Shown here: one piece after another, positions 1-5,042 of the stretch
Numbering within the stretch: the stretch's first letter is position 1
How the letters are laid out: each line of letters begins with the position of its first letter
Assembly (NCBI GenBank): GCA_964343305.1
Contig: CAYFJO010000663.1
Coordinates: 1 to 5,042, forward strand
Origin: CAYFJO01 sp964343305
Lineage (GTDB): Bacteria; Planctomycetota; Planctomycetia; Pirellulales; Pirellulaceae
Length of the DNA: 5,042 nucleotides
Reading direction: 5' to 3'
Program-made: the position numbers and the translations under genes
The notes under the pieces: generated by a model
The model's database searches: none
Told to the model about the DNA's origin: nothing
What the model saw: only the letters and a program-made list of their open reading frames with translations

Positions 1-675
1 TCGCGACCGGTGGCTTATTGGCGGCTGGGCGAGATGTCTGGGCGCCGCGCCATCGACTCGGTTGGAAAGTATGAGGCGGAGTACGAAGACGGCGTTGCGC
101 TCTATCTGTCGGGGCCGGCAGGAACCGGATTATCGTCCGGACTGCGCGGTAATCGGGCGGCCCATTTCGCAGGTGGCCGCATGCAAGCGGCGGTCAAGGA
201 CCTCGGCGACACGTACACCGTAGAACTGTGGTTCTGGAATGGACTGCCTGTGGACACACGCTTGGTCACAGGCTACTTCTTCTCCCGCGGCGCGCGCGGC
301 GACGAAGACGCGGGTGGAGACCACTTGGCGATCGGCGGCACACACATGAACTCGGCCAATGCGGGAAAGCTGATTTTCTTCAACGGCAACAAACATGACC
401 AACTGCTCGCCGGTCGAACCACGATTCCTCGACAAAGCTGGATCCATGTGGTGCTCGTTCGAGACGGGAAGAAAGTCGCCGTTCACTTGAACGGAATCCG
501 CACACCTGAAATCGCCGGCGAAGCGGAAGTTTCGCGGCCAGACGCCGCGGAGTTTGTTTTCTTGGGCGGACGCAATGACGCGTTCGCGCCGTTCGAAGGC
601 AAACTCGACGAGGCCGCACTGTACGACCGCGCCCTCTCGCCGGATGAGATTGCGGCGCATTACCAAGCTGCCGGT
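1..675 (+). other. LamG/concanavalin A-like domain (Laminin_G_3 type) within the first gene
   Basis: The typical strand landmarks are in order: PVAYWRLGE at the left edge, YTVELWFW, a middle strand LIFFNG, then SWIHVVLVRDGKKVAVHLNG and finally GKLDEAALYDRALSPDEIAA followed by HYQAAG. This is the usual signature of LamG_3 domains in secreted planctomycete proteins, a jelly-roll fold that often binds glycans or serves as an adhesion module. The domain is essentially whole, so whatever lies upstream is at least the signal peptide and possibly further domains. A linker rich in Pro and Asn follows before the propeller. Confidence 0.88.
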
Positions 676-3591
676 CGTGACGGAAATCTCAACAAGAATG
701 CCGGCAGCTTGCCTCGTCTCGATCCGCCGCCAATGTCACCCGCTGAATCGTTGGCGGCAACTCACGTGCGCGAAGGCTACGAGATCGAATTGGTGGCTGC
801 CGAACCGCTGGTGAAAGACCCCGTCGCCATTGCTTGGGGACCGGACGGCCGCTTGTGGGTGGCCGAGATGGCCGACTATCCGCTGGGAATGGATGGCAAA
901 GGCAAGCCTGGCGGGCGGATTCGGTTTCTCGAAGACTCCGACAACGACGGCGAATATGATCGCTCGACCGTGTTCCTGGACGGCATCGGTTTTCCCAACG
1001 GCGTCATGCCCTGGCGCGACGGCGTGCTGGTGACTGCTGCGCCGGAAGTTTTTTACGCCGAAGACACCGACAACGACGGAAAGGCCGACAAGCGTGAAGT
1101 GTTGTTGACGGGCTTCCAGCAAGGTAATCAGCAATTGCGCGTCAACGGGCTGCGTTGGGGACTGGACGGCTGGGTTTACTGCGCCAGTGGGAGTCACCGC
1201 GCCAACTACGGTGCTGACAGCCGGATCCGTTCGGTCAAGACGCAGACGTCCGTCGATCTCGGCAGCCGCGACTTCCGGTTTCGCGCCGACACGGGTCAAA
1301 TCGATCCGCAGTCCGGCCCCACACAGTTTGGCCGCAACCGCGACGACTGGGGCAACTGGTTCGGCTGCATGAACAGTCATCCGCTGTGGCATTTCGTGCT
1401 AGAGGATCATTACCTGCGCCGCAATCCGCACGTCGCACCGCCCGATCCGCGCAAGCAACTTGTTCTGCCGCGCAACCCCAAAGTTTATCCGGCAAAGAGC
1501 CCGCAGAAACGTTTCCACAGCTTTGAACAGTCCGGGCGCTTCACCTCAGCCTGCTCGCCGATGGTCTATCGCGATGAATTGTTGTTTCAGCGTGACGGTA
1601 CTCAGCACGCCTTCACCTGTGAACCGTTTCACAACCTCGTCCAGCACAACATAATCGTCGGCGAGGGCGTGAGCTTTACGTCGCGGCGCGATCCGGCCGA
1701 AACGGAGATCGACTTTTTCGCTTCGAAAGACCGCTGGTGCCGTCCGGTAATGGTCCGCACCGGCCCGGACGGGGCGCTGTGGATCGTCGACATGTACCGC
1801 TACATGATCGAGCACCCGCAATTCCTCACGCCCGAAGGCCGTCGCGAACTGCAATCCTTCTATCGTGCAGGCGACGACCGCGGCCGAATCTATCGCGTGT
1901 TCCCAAAAGGCAAACGGCCTCGCGACATTCGACAGCTCGACTCGTTGAATTCAGCCGAGCTTGTCGCGGCATTGGATAGCCACAACGGACCGCAACGCGA
2001 CCTCGCGCAACAGCTTCTCCTTTGGCGAGCCGAAAAGTCAGCCGCGAAAGAACTCCAACAGATGGCCACTGAATGCCGAAATCCGCTCGGCCGTCTCCAC
2101 GCTCTGGCGACGCTCGAAGGCCTCGGTGCGATTTCGCCCGTGCTCCTCGAAAACGCGTTGAGTGATGACCACGCTGGGGTCAGACGGCACGCGGTCCGGC
2201 TGGCCGAACCGTTGGCCGGCCGCCATCCACGTTTGCTCGCCGCCGCCGTAAAACTCGCCGCCGATCCCGACGCCAAGGTCCGCCTGCAATTGGCATGTTC
2301 GCTGGGAGAATGGCCGGGGCGGGAAAGCGCCCAAGCACTGGCGCGGCTGGCCATTCGGGACGCCGACGATCCGCACCTTGTGGCGGCAGTGACCAGCTCG
2401 ATCAACAAACAGAATCTCGACGACATCCTGGCCTTCGCTTTGGCCGAGCGGCAAAATCCGGCAGCCGGCCAATTAGTTGGCAGGTTGCTGGCGTTGTCGG
2501 TCGCTTTTGGCAATCGCCAGGCCACGCTGAATGGCCTGGAGTCAATCGTCAGCCATGACAAAACCAATGATGTCCCTTGGCAGTACGAAACCCTCGCCGG
2601 TTTGTTCGACGCGTTGGAGCGGCGCGGGACATCGCTCGACGAATTGGCCCGTGTGGATCGCGCCCGCGGAGACGGGCTGTTGAAGCAAGTCACCGCGATG
2701 ATCGAGCAAGCCCGCGCAGCGGTGATGAATGATCAGGCGGGTTCGGAGTTGCGCGTTGCGGCAACTCGTTTGTTGGCGCGTCAAGCCGGCCAACGCGCTG
2801 CCGACATCAACACGTTGGGATCGCTGCTCGTCCCACAGACGTCGCCGGAGATTCAAAACGCAGCCGTGGCGCGACTGGGATCGCTGTCTGAATCCGGTGT
2901 TGCCCAGATCCTGCTCAGCGGTTGGCGCAGCCACGGACCGACACTGCGCGCGGAGATCCTCAGCGTGTTGCTCACGCGGCGCGAGTGGGTTCGAATTGTG
3001 CTGGACGACATTGAAAAGGGACGGATTCCCTCGGCAGACATCAACCCACTGGCCCGACAAACATTGCGCGTCTATCGGGACAAGACGATTCGCGAACGTG
3101 TGGACTGGTTGCTCGCATCGTCCGGAACTGCCGACCGCCGCAAGGCGCTCGACCAGCATCAGCCCGTCCTGGCGTTGGCCGGCGACGCGAACCGTGGAAA
3201 AACCGTTTTCGGCAAGCGGTGCGCTGCCTGTCACCGTTTGGACGGCATCGGCCATGAGGTTGGGCCGAACCTTGCGTCGATCACCGATCGCAAGCCGAGT
3301 TCACTGCTCACATCCATCCTCGACCCCAGCGCGGCCGTCGATGCAAGGTATGTCACCTACATTGCACTAACCGACGAAGGCCGCACCTATACCGGCATAT
3401 TGGTGGCGGAAACAGGTACGAGCATCACCCTCGCCGGCCAAGACAACAAGCGGCAGGTGATTCTTCGCTCCGAGCTGGAAAAACTACAGAGCACGGGCAA
3501 GTCGCTGATGCCGGACGGCGTTGAAAAAGACATGGCTCAACAGGACTTCGCCGACTTGATCGCTTATATTCGTGTGGCAGCGAAAGGATGA
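1..3591 (+). CDS. LamG / PVC-type dehydrogenase propeller / HEAT / heme-binding CxxCH protein, 5' end missing
   Basis: Frame 1 is open from the first base to the TGA at 3589-3591. The GTG at 10 is not a believable start: it lies inside the first LamG strand (PVAYWRLGE), has no Shine-Dalgarno sequence and no signal peptide follows, so the gene begins upstream. Domains in order are: LamG-like lectin fold (1-675); the 'putative membrane-bound dehydrogenase' propeller of Pirellula/Verrucomicrobium type (721-1911), with GYEIELVAAEPLVKDPVAIAWGP, the FGCMNSHPLWHFVL segment and MYRYMIEHP; helical HEAT-like repeats (about 1930-3130); and a C-terminal monoheme domain with CAACH (3220-3234) and a likely distal Met in SLMPDG (3508-3510). 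In the family these are secreted or envelope proteins named PVC-type heme-binding CxxCH proteins, thought to be redox enzymes, but substrate and electron acceptor are generally unknown. Oxidation of a sugar-like substrate with the glycan held by LamG is inference. The next gene starts one base after the stop. Family assignment is very secure; biochemical role is not. Confidence 0.95.
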   Translation, partial: SRPVAYWRLGEMSGRRAIDSVGKYEAEYEDGVALYLSGPAGTGLSSGLRGNRAAHFAGGRMQAAVKDLGDTYTVELWFWNGLPVDTRLVTGYFFSRGARGDEDAGGDHLAIGGTHMNSANAGKLIFFNGNKHDQLLAGRTTIPRQSWIHVVLVRDGKKVAVHLNGIRTPEIAGEAEVSRPDAAEFVFLGGRNDAFAPFEGKLDEAALYDRALSPDEIAAHYQAAGRDGNLNKNAGSLPRLDPPPMSPAESLAATHVREGYEIELVAAEPLVKDPVAIAWGPDGRLWVAEMADYPLGMDGKGKPGGRIRFLEDSDNDGEYDRSTVFLDGIGFPNGVMPWRDGVLVTAAPEVFYAEDTDNDGKADKREVLLTGFQQGNQQLRVNGLRWGLDGWVYCASGSHRANYGADSRIRSVKTQTSVDLGSRDFRFRADTGQIDPQSGPTQFGRNRDDWGNWFGCMNSHPLWHFVLEDHYLRRNPHVAPPDPRKQLVLPRNPKVYPAKSPQKRFHSFEQSGRFTSACSPMVYRDELLFQRDGTQHAFTCEPFHNLVQHNIIVGEGVSFTSRRDPAETEIDFFASKDRWCRPVMVRTGPDGALWIVDMYRYMIEHPQFLTPEGRRELQSFYRAGDDRGRIYRVFPKGKRPRDIRQLDSLNSAELVAALDSHNGPQRDLAQQLLLWRAEKSAAKELQQMATECRNPLGRLHALATLEGLGAISPVLLENALSDDHAGVRRHAVRLAEPLAGRHPRLLAAAVKLAADPDAKVRLQLACSLGEWPGRESAQALARLAIRDADDPHLVAAVTSSINKQNLDDILAFALAERQNPAAGQLVGRLLALSVAFGNRQATLNGLESIVSHDKTNDVPWQYETLAGLFDALERRGTSLDELARVDRARGDGLLKQVTAMIEQARAAVMNDQAGSELRVAATRLLARQAGQRAADINTLGSLLVPQTSPEIQNAAVARLGSLSESGVAQILLSGWRSHGPTLRAEILSVLLTRREWVRIVLDDIEKGRIPSADINPLARQTLRVYRDKTIRERVDWLLASSGTADRRKALDQHQPVLALAGDANRGKTVFGKRCAACHRLDGIGHEVGPNLASITDRKPSSLLTSILDPSAAVDARYVTYIALTDEGRTYTGILVAETGTSITLAGQDNKRQVILRSELEKLQSTGKSLMPDGVEKDMAQQDFADLIAYIRVAAKG
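721..1911 (+). other. PVC-type putative membrane-bound dehydrogenase (beta-propeller) domain
   Basis: The domain begins with the PPPMSPAESLAA linker and the hallmark GYEIELVAAEPL, followed by propeller blades with repeated 'GPDGRLWVAE', 'GLDGWVYCAS' and 'GPDGALWIVDMYR' strands (about 837, 1159 and 1765). The family-specific FGCMNSHPLWHFVLEDHYL segment (about 1363-1419) and the closing YMIEHP (1801-1818) and GRIYRVFP are present. Two loops carry aspartate-rich DxDNDG motifs at 934-960 and 1063-1089, resembling calcium-binding loops. The fold is related to PQQ/soluble glucose dehydrogenase-like propellers. The name 'dehydrogenase' comes from that resemblance and not from a demonstrated activity. 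Confidence 0.88.
1930..3130 (+). other. HEAT-like alpha-helical repeat region
   Basis: This stretch is rich in Ala, Leu and Arg and reads as paired helices with the HEAT pattern 'D..A.VR..A'. The clearest units are LHALATLEGL with DDHAGVRRHAVRLAEPL (about 2098-2214) and DPDAKVRLQLACSLGEW (about 2263-2313). Further, more degenerate helices run to about 3130. In this protein family the helical solenoid links the propeller to the cytochrome and may orient the heme or bind a partner. I infer the extent from helical periodicity; individual repeat borders are uncertain. Confidence 0.7.
3175..3585 (+). other. Monoheme cytochrome c domain (Pirellula/Verrucomicrobium-type CxxCH)
   Basis: GDANRGKTVFGKRCAACHRL holds the covalent heme c motif CAACH (Cys codons 3220 and 3229, axial His 3232-3234). 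It is followed by GPNLASI and, after the insertion typical of this subtype (YVTYIALTDEGRTYTGIL, then TSITL), by SLMPDGVEKDM, whose Met at 3508-3510 is the likely second axial ligand. The domain ends with DFADLIAYIRVAA just before the stop. Covalent heme attachment takes place outside the cytoplasm, so the whole protein must be exported. All key residues are present, so the domain should be functional. Confidence 0.92.
3583..3588 (+). promoter_or_regulatory. Ribosome-binding site for the YetA-like gene
   Basis: AAAGGA ends four bases before the ATG at 3593 and lies in the last codons of the upstream gene, whose TGA (3589-3591) falls between site and start. It is a partial Shine-Dalgarno match with short spacing. 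With the 1-nt intergenic gap this suggests re-initiation by ribosomes finishing the upstream gene. It decides the start: the next in-frame ATG (3653) lies within the signal peptide core and would remove its charged N-region. Confidence 0.6.
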
Positions 3592-3592
3592 A

Positions 3593-5042
3593 ATGATTGG
3601 AGAAACTCACTACGTTTCGTGCAGCCGTTTGGTGGCGGTGATCGTGTTGCTAATGGTGTTCGCATGGTTGGCGATTCCTGGGCCTGCGGCGGGGGCAAAG
3701 ACCGATCGAGACGTGGTGCCGCTCCAGATCGGCTTTCCTGACGCGGTGCCGACGGGGACGAGTTATCCTGTTACGGTTGGAGTTCCCTTTCCGCGAGGAG
3801 AGCTTGCCGGCGCCGATTCTGTGCGAGTGATGGTCGATGGGCACCAGATCGCCTGCGAAGTGAAGCCGGCAGCATGGTGGGATGCCCAACACAAGAGCGT
3901 TCGCTGGCTGCTGGCGGACTTTGTGGCGCGGAAGGGGAAGGACTACCGTCTTGATTTGAGTTCGAAACGCCAAGCCTCGGTCACATCACTGGTCGCAGAA
4001 CAGGCCGGACCAGGGAGAATCCGCGTTTCCACCGGCTTGATGCAGCTTGCTCTTCAGGCGGATCCCAATCTTCGTTTCACCACGGCCCTGTTGACCGACA
4101 GCAAGACACCAATCTTCGCTGGGCAACCGAACTTGCTGGAACTAACCGACGACAAAGGCACCAGGTACGTCGGCCAAGCGGACACATTGAAGGTCGAGAG
4201 CGTCGGACCGGTGAAGGCCGTGGTGCTCGCCACGGGTTCGTACATCAACGCAGACGAAGATCGCTTGTGCCGGTTTCGAGTGAGATTCAGGTTTTTCAAC
4301 CAATCCAGTTTTGTCCAGGTCTCCCACACGTTGATCTGGACGACCGATGCCAGCCGACAGTTGCAAAACTGTCGGGTCTGTCTTCCGCCCCTTGCAGATC
4401 GAATCAGCCGGATCACCACGAGCATGGACGGTCGCAGCCGTCAGGGTGCCGCGCCCCTGCGCTGTCTTCAGAGCGATTGGAATCGGGCCGAGATCCACTC
4501 GGACAACTCGAACAGCAAGGGCCGGCAATTGGACGGTTGGATCGCCGCCACGACTGCCCGCGTCAACATCTTCGCCGGTATCGCCGACATTTGGCAGAAC
4601 CACAACAAAGGACTCCAGGTCGATCCTCAGGGTCGATTGTTCGTTGACGTCTGGCCTCAGGGTCGGTTGATGAACCTGGCACCTGAAGCGGTTGCGGTCA
4701 AGGCAGTGAGCAAGCCGGCGGACAAAGCGAAGTGGGACGTGAACACATTCGTGGCCGGCCATCAGCGTGACCATGACTATATTTCTCCCAGAGGATGCGC
4801 CAAGAGCCATGAGATGTTGTTCTGGTTTGATGATCCCAATCGCGTTCACCTGACGAATCCGCAGAAGATGGCATTGTTGCAGGACCGGCCATTCGTGCTG
4901 GCCGATCCTGGTTTCTCGTGTCGGGCCGGGCTGCCCTCTCCCTTTACCTCGCGCGATCCACAGCGGTTTCCCAAAATCGAACGGGCACTCGATGCGGCGT
5001 TCGATTGGGTCACTCTGTCGCGGGCCGAAGAGGGAGACTTCG
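3593..5042 (+). CDS. Secreted PcRGLX/YetA-like protein (PL26 exo-rhamnogalacturonan lyase family fold), 3' end missing
   Basis: The ATG at 3593 opens frame 2, which has no stop up to the window edge (483 codons plus one base). Residues 12-35 form a Sec signal peptide: R12, a long hydrophobic core, then AGA with likely cleavage before K36. Residues 41-122 match the PcRGLX/YetA N-terminal RIFT barrel (VPLQIGFPDAVPTG, VTVGVPFPRGEL, SVRWLLADF). VSTGLMQLAL (145-154) marks the passage to the central beta-sandwich (about 150-340), which includes FRVRFRFFNQSSFVQVSHTL (228-247). IWQNHNKGLQVDPQG (333-347), the family-typical AKSHEMLFWF (403-412) and RALDAAFDW (464-472) belong to the region leading into the C-terminal alpha/alpha domain, most of which lies outside. 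The characterised relative, from Penicillium chrysogenum, is an exo-acting rhamnogalacturonan lyase (PL26); B. subtilis YetA sits among pectin-use genes. Whether this bacterial homologue is a lyase cannot be told here, and glycoside or polysaccharide binding is possible. Export fits an extracytoplasmic glycan role. The start is supported by the signal peptide and the ribosome-binding stretch. Confidence 0.88.
   Translation, partial: MIGETHYVSCSRLVAVIVLLMVFAWLAIPGPAAGAKTDRDVVPLQIGFPDAVPTGTSYPVTVGVPFPRGELAGADSVRVMVDGHQIACEVKPAAWWDAQHKSVRWLLADFVARKGKDYRLDLSSKRQASVTSLVAEQAGPGRIRVSTGLMQLALQADPNLRFTTALLTDSKTPIFAGQPNLLELTDDKGTRYVGQADTLKVESVGPVKAVVLATGSYINADEDRLCRFRVRFRFFNQSSFVQVSHTLIWTTDASRQLQNCRVCLPPLADRISRITTSMDGRSRQGAAPLRCLQSDWNRAEIHSDNSNSKGRQLDGWIAATTARVNIFAGIADIWQNHNKGLQVDPQGRLFVDVWPQGRLMNLAPEAVAVKAVSKPADKAKWDVNTFVAGHQRDHDYISPRGCAKSHEMLFWFDDPNRVHLTNPQKMALLQDRPFVLADPGFSCRAGLPSPFTSRDPQRFPKIERALDAAFDWVTLSRAEEGDF
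4625..4669 (+). repeat. In-frame 15-bp imperfect direct repeat coding PQGRL twice
   Basis: CCTCAGGGTCGATTG (4625-4639) recurs as CCTCAGGGTCGGTTG (4655-4669), a 14 of 15 match exactly 30 bases apart and in the same frame. It encodes PQGRL at residues 345-349 and again at 355-359 of the YetA-like protein. In relatives as I recall them, the first copy corresponds to a 'GLEVDGDGLRVGLWPP' segment, so the second PQGRL replaces the more usual residues after WP. It may be a small local duplication or conversion, or chance. Confidence 0.5.

Noticed and set aside
10..12. GTG at 10 as the start of the first gene
   Set aside because: The frame is open to base 1, there is no ribosome-binding site or signal peptide, and the GTG lies within the first LamG strand. 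The gene is truncated by the window edge.
1890..2693. 267-codon reverse-strand ORF
   Set aside because: It lies entirely antisense to the HEAT-like region. Its translation is rich in Arg, Ser and Ala with no recognisable motif, as expected for a shadow in GC-rich coding DNA.
2542..3255. 237-codon reverse-strand ORF
   Set aside because: Antisense to the HEAT-to-cytochrome region. It has no family motif and would require overlapping a clearly functional gene.
2729..3370. 213-codon forward ORF in another frame
   Set aside because: It runs across the cytochrome c domain in the wrong frame and has a Trp/Arg/Ser-rich composition with no domain.
3588..3596. ATGAAATGA mini-ORF at the gene junction
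   Set aside because: Only two sense codons. Noted under the coupling finding but not called as a gene.
4370..4381. CRVC as a heme-binding site
   Set aside because: The residue after the second Cys is Leu, not His, so it is not a c-type heme motif.
4142..4849. 235-codon reverse-strand ORF and overlapping forward ORFs (4267-4647, 4347-4670)
   Set aside because: All overlap the continuous frame-2 gene from 3593, which has a signal peptide and strong family motifs. The competing translations show none.
1..5042. Mobile element, CRISPR array, tRNA/rRNA, promoter or terminator
   Set aside because: Both genes fill the window with one non-coding base. I saw no inverted-repeat pairs, regular repeat arrays, tRNA-like sequence, or hairpin followed by a T-run.

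Overview
The window looks like ordinary chromosomal DNA from a member of the PVC superphylum, most likely a planctomycete of the Pirellulales type. This rests on the first protein. It joins a six-bladed-propeller 'putative membrane-bound dehydrogenase' domain, a HEAT-like helical region and a C-terminal CxxCH heme domain, an architecture largely confined to Planctomycetota and Verrucomicrobiota. The base composition is moderately GC-rich and both genes are read rightward. The phylum call is firm. Nothing here fixes the genus.

Layout: bases 1-3591 are the 3' part (at least 1196 codons) of a large multidomain gene whose true start lies left of the window. In order it has a LamG/concanavalin-like domain (about 1-675), a PVC-type dehydrogenase propeller (about 721-1911), an alpha-helical HEAT-like region (about 1930-3130) and a monoheme cytochrome c domain (about 3175-3585, CAACH at 3220-3234). 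One base separates its TGA from the ATG of a second gene at 3593. That gene stays open to the right edge (483 complete codons). It encodes a secreted protein that I recognise as PcRGLX/YetA-like, the fold family of the PL26 exo-rhamnogalacturonan lyase. Its signal peptide, N-terminal RIFT-barrel domain, central beta-sandwich and the start of the C-terminal alpha/alpha domain are present.

How they work together: the 1-nt spacing and the Shine-Dalgarno-like stretch inside the end of gene 1 argue for an operon with coupled translation. Planctomycetes carry many such secreted cytochrome/propeller proteins near carbohydrate-active enzymes. A plausible but unproven reading is a polysaccharide-use locus, in which a lyase-like protein acts on an acidic glycan and the heme protein binds glycan or oxidises a sugar product outside the cytoplasm. 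No RNA gene, mobile element, CRISPR array, promoter or terminator could be supported, and there is no non-coding stretch longer than one base.
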